A stretch of DNA of 64,000 nt from Cristatella mucedo (taxonomy: Eukaryota > Bryozoa > Phylactolaemata > Cristatellidae), in assembly GCA_009760855.2 (NCBI GenBank), contig WPIO01000101.1:1168001-1232000 (forward strand), given 5' to 3'. The notes beneath the pieces were generated by a model. The model made no database searches and was not told the DNA's origin. It saw nothing but the letters and a program-made list of their open reading frames with translations. A program made the position numbers and the translations under genes. Position 1 is the stretch's first letter; each line of letters begins with the position of its first letter. This document shows, one piece after another, positions 48,956-60,727 of this stretch.

Positions 48956-50389
48956 CTACAATAGAACCTGGCACTTGATGAAAAGACCATAACAGCAGCA
49001 CTATAGCATATTCAAAAGCTTTATGTTACACAGCTAGAAGTAACAATATGTTCCTTTGCAGATGCTTAAGAGATCTAATACATCATATGTGCACAAAATA
49101 ACTTGAATGAATGCACATGAAACTTAGAAAATGCATGCACCAACACAGCATGACACTGAATAGTCAGCATCGATGGTATTTACCATTCGGTGCCTATTAA
49201 GTGCTTACTACATACGATTAGGACTGCACAGAATATGGAGTTGATTTTCAATATTCGGCTGAATAGAAAGTGTATAGAACAGGCCTACCATCAACACTCA
49301 ATATTTAATTATAGGCAAACTTTGAAAAAGGTTGCAGCTTGGTAAATTTATGTTACGACTATATTACAACTAAGGCTCTCGTGATATTATGTTAATGAAA
49401 GAATTACTTCAACATGCTTGCAGAAGCATATGCAGAAAGAGATGTCACGTGACCAATGTTCACATTCGGTCTGCCTGCTACTAGTCGGCCAAATACCCAA
49501 TAACTAATTGGCCCCATCACTGAGCCCAAAAGGAATACGAAGCAAATGTTTGGTACAACTCAAGCTACTACCATACACACCTTAACATTTAAGTATAGAA
49601 CCGATGATCATATGAATAGTGAATAGGCATTTATTAATCTGGAGCATGATCTAATTATTGGTATAACAGTTTCTACTAGGATGTTACGATTATAGCTGTT
49701 CACTGGCTAATAGAAAGTAGTTGTAGCCAAATGCCGCTGCATGTTGCGCAATACTTTTCTCTACCAAAGGTATAAAAAGCAACCGCAGTCTATATAGAAT
49801 ATTTTTCACAAATAATTTTATAATAATAGATGCAAGAACAATACTTAGATCATTTTCTATGCAAAATAAAGAGGTAGGCATATAAGATGTCATTTATGAG
49901 GTCAAATAGTGACCAGATAGTCACATAGTGGCTGCAAGAACGTTGATGTTATTCCGCTTTTGATGGCATGAAGATAACCACCTGTCTACATATAGCCGGA
50001 ATCACTACAAGCTAAAATCATATGTGAATTGGGTCAGGGTGGCGCAATAAAAATCCACGAGAATTCATTCGTTAATCCAGTTACTGACGACATCAAAACT
50101 GACAAAAAGAGGTACTGGTGGTGGGCACAATAAAGCTTGTACAGCAATGATCTGTGCGACACCAAACAATGTATTATTACAAACATTGATGCCAGATTTC
50201 AACTTGCTTCAACAATAGTTTTGCTGCTTTACAATACAACTTATGAAAATAATATATATCAGTCACAACAGGCCAAATTATATGACTGATACAAATTTGC
50301 AGGTACTTTGTAAGTAGAATACCATGGGGTGACAATAGTTGTTTGATTCAAGTGCCATGTTGGGACTCACAACTGAAATTTATCGACTA

Positions 50390-51190
50390 ATAAGCATTGA
50401 AATTAATTTATATATTGATACAAATCGGCTCTGCCAGAATATCTCCTGTTGCATCTTCACGAAATCTAGCTGTCATGTTCCAAAGTGACCTTTACAAATT
50501 AGACGACCACATCAGCTCCACAGTCAAGTTTGCCTACTTTCAGCTTCATAACATACCTAAAATTCGGGCATGCTTAGGCAGGGGTACTACATCCAAATTG
50601 GTCCATGCATTTGTGACATCCTATCTTGACTTCTGCAACTCACTGCTTGCTGGTGTACCAGCATGTGCAATCAGGTGCTTACAGTTTGTGCAAAACTCTG
50701 AAGCTAGGCTTGTCTGTCGTGAGCATCGTCGTAGTTGCCACATCACACCGAACCACTTCTCGCCGACCTGCACTGGCTCCCAATCATGCAGCGCATCTAC
50801 TTCAAGGTTCTATTACACACAAGTCCCTTCATTCTCTGGCTCCAGCCTACCTATCAGAACTATTCCCTTACCAGGTTAGGTAGCATACTACATGCTTTTC
50901 TGACTAAGATCGTTTAGCTATACCCCATACAGAATCCAAAAATCCTTAGGAGACCGTGCCTTTAGTTCGTATGCTCTCAAAACTGGGAGCTCATTCCCGA
51001 TTGACGACATCCCCTGACTTGACATTTAAAAAGAAGCTTAAAATGCACCTGTGTATTATATCATTTGTATGCTTCTGCGTGCTGACACTGTGCATGCTAC
51101 CACTAAACATTAGATCATGCTTCTTCTACAGCCTATGTTAAGTGCTTAGAAAGAGATTCTCAGAAGGTGCAACACAAATGTATCATTATT
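50390..51190 (+). mobile_element. CR1/L2-type LINE 3' fragment in PPIP5K intron
   Basis: The frame 50397-50879 encodes SSRNLAVMFQSDLYKLDDHI, then LVHAFVTSYLDFCNSLLAGV and FVQNSEARLVC, the conserved C-terminal part of CR1/L2 ORF2. The frame then breaks, with later pieces (LAPAYLSEL, GDRAFS) and a decayed tail AGTGCTTAGAAAGAGATTCT at about 51139. It is antisense to PPIP5K. Confidence 0.8.
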
Positions 51191-52678
51191 AAGACAATTA
51201 AATCAAATTAAATTAAATGAATTAAATTCAAATTAAATCAATGTAATGTATCATTATTGCAAATATTACACTACTAATTTCAGTTACATTGAAGTACATT
51301 AAGAGATTGCACAAGCCAATCAAATGCTGCTTGCTTGAATTAGGAGTCCATACTTGCATAAAATCCGTAGGCCGAAATTTCAGTGCATTTATATGTTTTA
51401 AGCAGATGAATATCATGTAAACACAACCATGCTTAAACGGTTTGGATTTGCACCATTCTGCAGCCATTCCTTTAAGTAGGAACGGTCACGAATTTGCAAA
51501 AAGACCTTGACATTGCCAAAATTAACCAATTATAGTGTGTGGCACAACCTTTTCAGCCGGCTACAGCCATCACCACACCTATACCTCCATGAAGAAAGAC
51601 CATGATGATGAGCAGGTAGATGAAGCCGATAAACTTATACAAGATCAAGAATCTAATGTAAATGCAAGACAAGCTTTGTTAAAGTCAAATAGTCTTGTAC
51701 CGAACAGTTATAAACTGAGATTTGCCTATAGTTTTTACATAATTGCAACCAACCACGTTGCTATCTATTAATTACACAGCATGATATAAGACGTTTCCTC
51801 ATCAATACATGATACAGATGTGAAAATTATTTTGACTCAACTTTTGACTCAATAGTTACAACGCATACTTAAGTGGCTGAGAGAACATTGTGTACTTGCA
51901 TTTTATCCCCATCCAGGAAGGCCAATCTGTAATGTGACATACAAAAAGCTGCTTAGGCTTTGAGCGTGCTATAGAAAATTCTCCAGTGTCACACTCACTT
52001 GGTCCTTGTGGCTTTGAGGGGTAAGGGACGGACATACATTACATTACATTGACACCAATCTTATCTGCACATTGACCACAACAGGCTTCCACACTCTAGA
52101 AAGCAAGGTCCAAAGAATCACAATTACCAATTGTCCTCTAACTTCACGAAAGATGCATAAACATGATAGTTTCTCACGAAAGATGCTTGAACACAAGCAT
52201 AAAAGAGCAAGGAAGCAACATTCTAAGAACAGCAGCAAAGCAGCATTGGCCAACGCAGCTGAAACCTAAGTGTCTGGATCAGCAGAAGTGCCACTTTAAA
52301 CAAGTGAGGATTCGGTTCGGAAGGTTGGGACTTACCGAGCACATGCATCTGTCACCGGAAGGCTTCAAGCAGCCAAAGCGCTGCTAATCTATTGCTCCAC
52401 ATTTCTGAGATATAAGACCAACTCAGTGGTAGTGTTCAATTAAGAGAAGAGCCTTAATCGCCTATCGGAATGTGGCAAAAGATAAGATCTCGGGGAGGGA
52501 AGTCCCTAGTTCTACATTACAGCAGCTCGGTCTTCCTGCAGTGAAGGGAAGAAAGCACTATGAAAGCCATATGTGCTCTTCTTCCTACAGTTCAAGCTGT
52601 ACAAGCCCAAGCTAAGGGCTCCGACTTCACATTCACATTCATGCTGGATAGCCTTTTGGAGGCTAGAATTTACTAAGA

Positions 52679-52982
52679 CAGTGGTGGAGCCAGAGGGTGG
52701 GGGGGGGGGCATTTGCCCCCTCCCTAAATCAGGGCAGCGATCAGGGTCGCCCCCTATTCCTACTCCCTCCCTCCCGACCGTCGCCAACGACAAAATTATG
52801 TCTTAATTCCTCTCGAAGAGCGACTGCCAAACGAGTGTCGAATAAACACTTAAGATTTTTCTCTATAATTTTTCATTAACTACAGGTCTAGCCCCGTCCA
52901 CACGAAAATTATGAGGGTCTTGGCCCCTACATAAAAATTGCGTAGGTCTTCCCCCAAGACTGAAAATCCTGGTTCCACCACT
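52679..52982. mobile_element. Candidate hAT-type nonautonomous element
   Basis: The left end CAGTGGTGGAGCCAG and right end CTGGTTCCACCACT form inverted terminal repeats of 14 bases with one mismatch. CAGTGG-start termini followed by a G-rich tract resemble many animal hAT MITEs. The body holds a poly-G run, CCCCCTCCCT, and near-repeats GAGGGTCTTGGCCCC and TAGGTCTTCCCCC. No convincing target duplication was found, so the ends may have decayed. Confidence 0.5.
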
Positions 52983-53463
52983 ACAAACAAACCCACTTAT
53001 TCAGGACCCGAGAAGTGATTACAAAATTTAAATCAATTCAGGCACTGTGGTTTGCCGCCCCTCAATTCTGGTGGAGCTATCGGTGACTGGCCGTGCAAGC
53101 AACTGTAAAAAGAAACAAGTTTACAATTCTACTCGGAATCACGGTCACAAATGAGGAGTATCTCATTTCAGCCAGGCTGCCATGGTCTATGAAAATCCTG
53201 ACTTGTTTGAAGAATCAAGCTCAGATTAAAGATCGACATTGCTGTTGCAGCAAGCAATATAAAGGTGGGTTGTAGTTATAAGTGGGAATTTAAGTTGCTG
53301 AAACGTCCCAGATTCCCGAAGAGGAGGCATGGATTATGATCCAATGACAAACGTATGCCTGCACAGAAGACCCTGCGGAAGCTCAGCTCATGAAAAGCGA
53401 AAATATCTGTTGCAATTGGTGATACAGTAGAAGTGACAGCATCCTGCGACTGAGTCGACTGAC

Positions 53464-53568
53464 CTTCGATGGGTCTTCGTACATCATGATGACAAGCTGG
53501 GTCATGTAGTTAAGCTCTGACACGGATGTAATATACTCGAGGGCACGAGTCCACTGCGGGTCGTTCTC
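53464..53568 (-). CDS. PPIP5K: PPIP5K exon: [16 protein letters not shown]
   Basis: The exon reads [20 protein letters not shown], then [15 protein letters not shown]. It matches the family stretch QWxRAxDYLxxxxELNYMTQIVIMLYEDP. It is separated from the previous exon by an intron of 210 bp (53569-53778). The acceptor is TTTTGCTGCAG and the donor is TCGAAG|GTCAGT. It has 35 whole codons, phase 0 at both ends. Confidence 0.93.
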
Positions 53569-53778
53569 CTGCAGCAAAACCAGGAAGCAAATACTTTGGC
53601 CAGGAGAAGAAGCCCGAGGCTCCTCCACGTTACTGTTCCACCCTCGAGGAGTAGGGTGCCAGGAAGAGGCGGCTAGATTTAGCCCACAGAAATGCGCAGC
53701 ACGGTTGACCAGGGAGCAGAGGTGGGAGCAAAAACGCACCGACGTGTCAATGCACTGCATACTGGGACATGGCCGTAC

Positions 53779-53893
53779 CTCTGATAGTCCGCCGTATTTT
53801 ACCAAATTCAACAGTGACTGCATATGGCTTTCACTAGTGAAGTAAAGGCGTGTACGGACGTGGCGGTCGGGTGTCGATACGCCCATCGACAGC
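53779..53893 (-). CDS. PPIP5K: PPIP5K exon: [14 protein letters not shown]
   Basis: After one base completing an Arg codon, the exon reads [20 protein letters not shown], then [18 protein letters not shown]. The [14 protein letters not shown] block is nearly invariant in PPIP5Ks and is part of the phosphatase-like fold. The acceptor is CACTTTCAG and the donor is TCAGAG|GTACGG. The exon has 115 nt and runs from phase 2 to phase 0. Confidence 0.93.
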
Positions 53894-54029
53894 CTGAAAG
53901 TGAGCACATACTCATGCACGACGCAGAAAGTGCAGCACATTTCACGACTTAACAGGAACAAGCGAGAATTTAGCACATCCTTCACCATATTCAACGACTG
54001 CGAACGTGTTGTTGCAATTGAAATTGGAA

Positions 54030-54930
54030 AGATTAACACTGGCTCTGCCAGCATATCTTCTGCTCAATCTGCACGAAATGTAGGTGTCGTGTTCTAAAGT
54101 GACCTTTCGTTAGACAACCACATGAGCTCCACAATCAAGTCTGCCTACTTTCAGCTACATATTATTGCTAAAATTCGGGCTTGTTTAGATACGGATACCA
54201 CACCTAAGTTGGTCCATGCATTTATGACATCCCGTCTTGACTTCTGTAACTCACTGCTTACTGGCCTACCGGCATGTGCAATCAGGCGCTTTACAGCTGG
54301 TGCAAAACTCTGCAGCCTAGCTTGTCTGCCGTGATTGTAGCAGTTGCCACATCACACTACTTCTTGCCGACCTGCACTGGCTACCAGTCAAGCAACGGAT
54401 CGACTTAAGGTTTTTTGCTCACTTTTAGGTCCCCCTTCATTCTTTGGCTACAGTCTACCTATCAGATCTACTCCCCACCAGGCTAAGCATCGTACCACTC
54501 GCTTTTCGGAATCTTTTTACCTATACCTCGTACAACCTCAAATCCTTTGGAGACCGTGCATTTAGTTCGTATGCTCACAAAGCCTGGAACTCACTCCCGA
54601 CTTGTGTCAGGACATCCCCTGACTTGACCACATTTAAAAGGAAATTAAAAACGCAACTATTTATGACAGCATTTAGTGGGTCCCTGTGATTCATCCTTTA
54701 TGTGCTTATGCGTGCTGACACTGTGCATGCTGCCACTAACCACATTTGCATGCTGACCCTGTGCGTGTCACCCCTAACCATGTTGTTTATCAAGATATTA
54801 ATTATATTACAAGATAATAATCACCATTCGATCGTGTTTGAATTGCAGCAAATGCAAAGTGCCTAGAATGAGATTTAGTTCTCTGAGGGTGCTTTATCAA
54901 GTGTATTATTGTTATTATTATTATTGCACT
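54030..54930 (+). mobile_element. CR1/L2-type LINE 3' fragment in PPIP5K intron
   Basis: Blocks in order are [20 protein letters not shown] (54030-54094), MSSTIKSAYFQLHIIAKIRA, VHAFMTSRLDFCNSLLTGLP, FGDRAFSSYAHKAWNSLPTC and FKRKLKTQLFMTAFSGSL with a stop at 54687-54689. The 3' UTR tail with ATT run ends about 54928. It is 5'-truncated and begins about 140 bases upstream (sense direction) of the PPIP5K exon at 53893. Confidence 0.82.
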
Positions 54931-56709
54931 AACTTTGCTACGACCGAAGGACACTAGATCAGAAACCAGAATCCAGCCTATCGGACGGTCGCAAACCAAC
55001 CAGGGGTAAGGGCTTACGACGTTGATGGCAAGGCATGCTGGCTAAGGCCCCCCCCAAACAATTCGAGTGCAGCTCCAGTCACCATTTTTTTCGGCAGCTG
55101 CTGATAAACTGCAACAACAGTGAGCGCCTCATTTGTGTGTCGTTTGTGAGTTCTCGTTTGTGTGTCGGCTGCTTAGGAGCAAGTCTGATTGAGCTGACTG
55201 AGAGCCCGGGCTCCGAATGGATCGCCGAGGAGCTTCGCGAGCAAGCAGAACTCAGCGACTCGGCAGACCTACCCGGCAGTCATCAGCAATGCGGCATCAG
55301 TCCGTGGATCGTCTGTCGGGGATGGAGCTTGCGAGACTTCGGCAAGGCTCGAGGGCAAGAGAGATTTGGGAAAGGGTTGCCGAAAAGAAGCGACGCCAGG
55401 GTCGGTGATCTGCTGGGAGGGAGGCTGGCAGGGGCGAGAAGTTGGGCTGCACTTCTGCTTCAGACCGTCAAGACCGGCTTCAGACATCCGACATCCGAGC
55501 TGGGCTAAGTCTGCCATCTAATTACAGCCATCTAATTAGCTGGCGATTCAAAGCATCTCCTAGAAAGTAGGATTCGAAGCAGCTCCAAGGAAGTGCCTGT
55601 CATGATGGTCATCTGCAGTCAGTGGGTTCGCTGAGACGGTGCTTACTTGATTAAGGGGCGTGCATGCACGCCAGAAAACATATCGAGCGACACTCACTGT
55701 CGGCTACTGCCGACCCAGCTGCCGACATTATTTTGCAGCATTACTATGGCTACAGCCCTTTTGCACAGGCCTATTGCTGTACCAACGCTGGGATGCCACC
55801 CGATAACGAGTGTTGATAATGGGACGTTTACACCCGAGATTTGTGAATGGAGAGCAATAATCCACCGTTGAACAAGCATGGGACTAGCACGAGTGCACTT
55901 GGAGTATATCGTGGACAGGACGATCTTAGTAAGCGTGTAGTGCTTGCACAAAGTAAGCACGGAACAAAGACCGGGGGACCCGGATGAGGCAGGGCTGGAG
56001 AGCTGCAGCAGCAGCTGCTGCTGCAGGTATTTGCGCCAGCTCCGGACCAGCAGCAGCTGCGCCAGCCTCTGCTCGTGCGGCGGCTGCAGCGGTACGCGGT
56101 ACGAGAAGGGAGTGAGTGGTGGAGATAAACACAATCTGCATACATTAGCTGGCTGAAGGACTACCAGGCAATCTTTGTGGGCACATCATTTGCAGAAGGA
56201 TTCACGGACGGAGAGCCGGAGCCGAGTAAACTCACTGCTGCTAAGTCGGAGCATGAGGGATTGCCGGTGACTCACCAGCCGAGCAGCGGCTGTGGTGTAA
56301 GTGATTTCGTGCTAGCCACCTGAGGGAGAGGCTGCTACAGCTAAGTCAGCTGACAGACTGGCCGGCTCTACCGGCTCGAGAGACAAGCAGCAGAAAGCCG
56401 TCGGGGCACGTGGTAAGCGGGCAGACCTGGCGTGCAAGCCACGTGACCGGAGCAGCTGGTCAGGCTGGAAACGAGACTCCTAGTCACTAGGCGACAGGCA
56501 ACACAGCATAAATGCCATGGCATCAGCCAGCTGCAAAATCTTGCTGACCACTTGTCAACCTTACTAGGAAACATTATCAAAATGCTTCAAGCTATAGCCC
56601 ACTGCCACCGATCTTGACGTAGCATAGCGACTTAAAGTGCACTTACAGGCGACAACATATTTTGTCCAAAAAGGTTGCATTTACTCATACAACGTCTCCA
56701 TTGGGTTGA

Positions 56710-57010
56710 GAAACTAATATAATAATGATAATAAATATTAATACATTTGTATAGCACTCTTTGAGAACTTAATATCTTTCTAGGCCAACGGTTCTCAACT
56801 TGTGGGTTCGCGACCCCTTTGGTGGTCAACCGACCCCTTCACAGGTGTGGCCTAAGACCATCGGAAAACACGCATTTCCACATTTTGCACACAATAATTT
56901 TATGGTTGGGGGTCGCCACAACACAAGGAACTGTACTAAAGAGTCTCGGCATTAGGAAGGTTGAGAACCACTGTTCTAGGCACTTTATATATGCCGTAAA
57001 TATTTGATTT
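56710..57010 (-). mobile_element. SINE/LINE tail interrupted by the SPIN-like element
   Basis: The left part is an ATA run followed by CATTTGTATAGCACTCTTTG and TTCTAGGC; the right part continues ACTTTATATATGCCGTAAAT. Joining the two across the SPIN-like copy gives a normal family A tail. So the SPIN-like insertion is younger than this SINE. Confidence 0.65.
56786..56973 (+). mobile_element. SPIN-like hAT MITE, 188 bp, with 8-bp TSD
   Basis: The element starts CAACGGTTCTCAACTTGTGG and ends AAGGTTGAGAACCACTG; the termini are inverted copies of each other (GGTTCTCAAC core). Internal blocks include GGTTCGCGACCCCTTTGG, CCTAAGACCATCGGAAAACA and TTTATGGTTGGGGGTCGCCA. These are the characteristic ends and body of SPIN (Space Invaders), a Buster-type hAT family known for repeated horizontal transfer among animals. 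TTCTAGGC flanks it on both sides (56778-56785 and 56974-56981), an 8-bp duplication with central TA as expected for Buster elements. It sits inside an older SINE tail in a PPIP5K intron. It has no transposase. The family call is from memory of the consensus. Confidence 0.85.
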
Positions 57011-58165
57011 AGCTAATAGGTACCAGGATTGCAGCATTCCATGTCTATATGCAAATTCTGCCTTCCGGTTGCTTTTTGAGACTATTCAAGCATGAGTAGT
57101 AAAAGCATCTGAGCTTTTCCTGGCCCTTTCATTCCCAAGCATGCTTGTTTTCATGTTACTAGCCAGAGGCCTTACTAACCGGTGGCCACGAGCATCTACA
57201 TGTTTGCTTTTTAGAATGATGGCCTAAGCAAGATACTTGTTTTGCTCTTGCATGTTTGATACCATGTGTGTCAGTAAACCTTGGGTATTGATTCTCTTGC
57301 AACTTTGTAAAGAACCTGGATAGGCATTAAGTTTTCTCAAGGGCGCTATAAAAACGACCTATAGTTATTACTATTACAATTTGGGTTAGTTGATTAGTTG
57401 ATCTGTCACAGTCACTGCCTTAATGAGTCCTTCGTGACGCATTTGTAGCAAACAAAGAGGATAGAGCCATGATAAATGTTAAAAAGGGGAAGACAATTTG
57501 CTAATTTGCATATATAGCAGCAACCTGCACTCCACAATCGAAATTGAGCATTGAAGTACTTGAACTTTATTACGCTTAAAGGGTTTTTAAATTGAAAGGG
57601 TTCTTTAAAGGGTGGTCATGGCGATCCAGCAGCGTATGCTCTACGCACTATGCCCAAAGTAAAAATGCTTCCCAGGTTCTGCTTAGCGTAGCCGTGTTGG
57701 CTTGTTAGAAAGCTGCCCGATTTGCGTAAAGTGAAATGTTTACATTTTCACTGCTGTGCTTTGTGTTTACCAGTTTGCTAATAGACGCTGTCGCCAGCAA
57801 CAAGAGAGACCGAGGAAGAAGCACAAGCCACATAAAATTTCACGTGATTATGTATGGGCATAAGCTAATTATTATTATTATTACAAGTGCAAACTTAAAG
57901 AATAAAAATGCTGCAGGTAAAAACCACAATTCATAGAGTCTGGGCTGTCATACGAAGCCCAAAAGTGAGCCGTGGGACTGGGCTGCTAATTTGTCCAAGG
58001 CGTCCACAGCTATAAGCAAAGCATCCAAGCACTTCTTGTAAAAGGGCTGCTGACACAGGTATGTTGGAATACCTAGAGCTGCCACATGGTTTGGTGCAGT
58101 TCATCACAGTGTCCCTCATCGCCTTCTGCTCGTGGGAAAGATGCCCAGTCACATGCTCGACTCAC

Positions 58166-58299
58166 CTCGAGTCCAGCCGCGTGCACGCAGCTTCTCCTTC
58201 GTGTGCGTTCGTCAGTAGGTCGGCTCTGATTTTGCGGATAAGGGGTGTGGCCACAGTGGCTCCAATGTGCATCTTTTCTTCCATCGTGACACCATACTC
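58166..58299 (-). CDS. PPIP5K: PPIP5K exon: EYGVTMEEK / ATPLIRKIRADL
   Basis: The exon reads EYGVTMEEKMHIGATVATPL, then IRKIRADLLTNAHEGEAACT, then RLDS. It corresponds to the family stretch EYGIxxxEKxxIxxxxxTPLxRKIRxDL and the short variable loop that follows. The acceptor is CCTTGCTCAG and the donor is TCGAG|GTGAGT. The exon has 134 nt and runs from phase 0 to phase 2. The loop after IRADL is shorter and more acidic than in vertebrates. Confidence 0.91.
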
Positions 58300-58476
58300 C
58301 TGAGCAAGGAAAAGGCAAGCCGTGTCGCTAGGATTTTGACGGCAGTGCCATCGATGACATGCAATAAGCATAAAACAAATAAATCGACTGCCCAAATTCG
58401 GTTTTTTACCCTGACGTCTTCGTGGCATTTGCTTTTCCTGCCATTCTTACATGCACGGACTGAAACCAAGCACCGG

Positions 58477-58647
<171 letters not shown>

Positions 58648-59374
58648 GGGCATCCATTAGTTAATTGCCTTTGCAAAAGGCTGCCTCTTTTGAAAAAATT
58701 ATAATTCTTACGAATATCGTTGGCCATACCAGGCGACAAAAAATTCTACATGGCCTGGTGCAGGGCCGGTCGATCGGCTGTCTTTTGCCCAACTCACGGG
58801 TGCTCAATGTCAGCAATACCCCCCCCTTTACCCAACAGCCCTTCAACTACTCACTGTTCCCAAAGAGAAACTCCAGCAGCATCGTTCGCAAAGAAAATTA
58901 TTCAGTCTTCAGAGTTCAAATCGTGCTAGCAGTGAAATTTTTTTTTTTACCAGTGAGTTGACAACAACCACAATCCGGTGGCCCACAGTACCTACGAGGC
59001 ATTACGGGCAATATGATAGGGACCCAACCACTGCCATCAGTGACTTCCTGGGATGGCACAGTGTATAGTATTCTGGCCAGCAAATAAGGCCTCAAAAATC
59101 GCTTTTATTTTAGTGTTAACTGTATTCCTTACAAAGAGTGGTCAACTGGCACTTCAGCTATGAGGTGATCAGGAACGTAGCCAGAAAAGTTTGAGCAGAT
59201 GACTGACTGACCTTGCCCGAGCCAGCCAACCGTAGCAGGTGCCCTTAATGGGCGTGGCACATGCCACAGGCTTGAAGGGAGCTTCAGCACTCCATTTACC
59301 TTAACTTCTGATGCTGATAATGATCGATATTAGTGACATGCAAATTGCTCTCACGACGGCAAACTAAAAGTTGG

Positions 59375-59515
59375 CTGATTCAACAGCCTTATTAATGTAG
59401 CGGCAAAGGAGCCCCAGAGGCCAACACTCTGCTTGCAGTGGGAAATAAAGGCTTAAACCGCAACCCGGGTCGTGAAGTGCAAGCATCTTACACATATAGG
59501 CTAAGACCCAGGGAT
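59375..59515 (-). mobile_element. SINE family B copy in PPIP5K intron
   Basis: The minus strand reads CTGGGTCTTAGCCTATATGT, CACTTCACGACCCGGGTTGC, CCCACTGCAAGCAGAG and TAAGGCTGTTGAATCAGC. The B box is decayed. It lies about 130 bases from another family B copy in the opposite orientation. Confidence 0.6.
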
Positions 59516-59639
59516 CCTGATGTGATAGAGGGCCGACCAGATCATCTTGCATCCGCACCGAGCAGGGCAGCAGCAATAGACTCATCCATTGCTGTCACAT
59601 CAAGGCAGTTGCGACTGCAACGATGGCACAGCACAGAGT

Positions 59640-59812
59640 CTTTCTTAGCCCAGGGGTAAATTGCTGGCACCTCGCGACCCATGCCGTGGGTTCGAATCCT
59701 GCAGCTGACAAAATCCTTTAATACCCGCTGCAAGCGCAGTGATAGCCACTAAATGCTCTTCTGCAGCTACATAGACGTGGCTCCTTGATAGACTGACCTT
59801 TGCTTATTACTT
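59640..59812 (+). mobile_element. SINE family B copy in PPIP5K intron
   Basis: The plus strand has TTAGCCCAGGGGTAAATTGC (A box area), CCGTGGGTTCGAATCCTGC (good B box), CCCGCTGCAAGCGCAGTGAT and the 3' part CTACATAGACGTGGCTCC. Together with the copy at 59375 it forms an inverted pair that could base-pair in the PPIP5K transcript. Confidence 0.65.
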
Positions 59813-59929
59813 AAACTTTTTTACAAAGCTTTGGGTACAGGTGGCTCGTCCGGTGGCTCGAGCTCGCAGATGTCGACTTGTAGCCCCCCCAAGCATCTTC
59901 TTATTGCATCATACGAATAAACAGACTGC

Positions 59930-60075
59930 ATGCATACAACCCAAAGGTTGTTGGTTTTGAGTCCTGCAGTAGGCAATCCTTTATTTCCAAATGCAGGTAG
60001 TGGGGTAGGAGGTAGCCTTTCAGGCCCTACCAGCTGCTGCTGTACGTGAGGCTGTTTGATCCGCTAAACTTTACC
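59930..60075 (+). mobile_element. SINE family B fragment
   Basis: It reads GGTTGTTGGTTTTGAGTCCT (B-box area), CAGTAGGCAATCCTTTATTT, then GTAGCCTTTCAGGCCC and GTGAGGCTGTTTGATC. The A box is lost. A further decayed head lies at 47205-47315 (minus) and a decayed body at about 45795-45860 (minus). Confidence 0.5.
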
Positions 60076-60191
60076 TTACTTGTGTAGCACTATATGCAAG
60101 TGCATTCATTGTTCGAAGATGCGCCCTAGTCCAACCAGTGCAGATATCAGATTTCGGGGACGAACGGGCTGGGGCAGCAGCTGCCACCTAC

Positions 60192-60418
60192 CAGAGGCAC
60201 GACGACGTCTGCTAGAGCCTTGGCCTTGGTGTATAGAGCCTCGGCGTTCTCGAACTCGAGTGTGCGCTGGTTGTGATGCAGGTCGTACTTGATGCAGTCG
60301 TAAATGTCGGGAATCTTGCTCACGTCGAACAGGCCATCGCGACGGCTAAAGTCCTTCTCCAGTTTGTTCCAGCGGCGCTGCATGAGCTCCCAGTTCTCAC
60401 TGTGGTAGAGCTGCATAT
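60192..60418 (-). CDS. PPIP5K: PPIP5K exon: QLYHSE / [12 protein letters not shown] core
   Basis: The exon encodes [20 protein letters not shown], then [20 protein letters not shown], then [20 protein letters not shown], ending [15 protein letters not shown]. It matches PPIP5K motif for motif: LYHSE, RWxKLExDF, [14 protein letters not shown], and the ALADxxxP end. This is the most secure exon in the gene. The acceptor is TCGTGCAG and the donor is CCTCTG|GTAGGT. The exon has 227 nt, enters in phase 1 and leaves in phase 0. Confidence 0.93.
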
Positions 60419-60630
60419 CTGCACGAGCAAAAGATGCGACTCAAGGTAAATTGCTATGACGTCACAGGGAAGTGATATCATTTTACAGATTTTCAGTCAT
60501 CCTACTGAATAGCAGACTGATAGACCCATCCACAAGGTGATATCGAAAATCAAAATGCCTTAAATCATAAACTCCTTAAGCACCCACAGACACCAGCACA
60601 GAGACACCAACACACCCGCAGACATGCAAG

Positions 60631-60633
<3 letters not shown>

Positions 60634-60721
<88 letters not shown>
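60634..60721 (+). repeat. CA microsatellite in PPIP5K intron
   Basis: Pure CA for about 88 bases, followed by ACTATACAAA repeats to about 60790. Confidence 0.95.
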
Positions 60722-60727
<6 letters not shown>

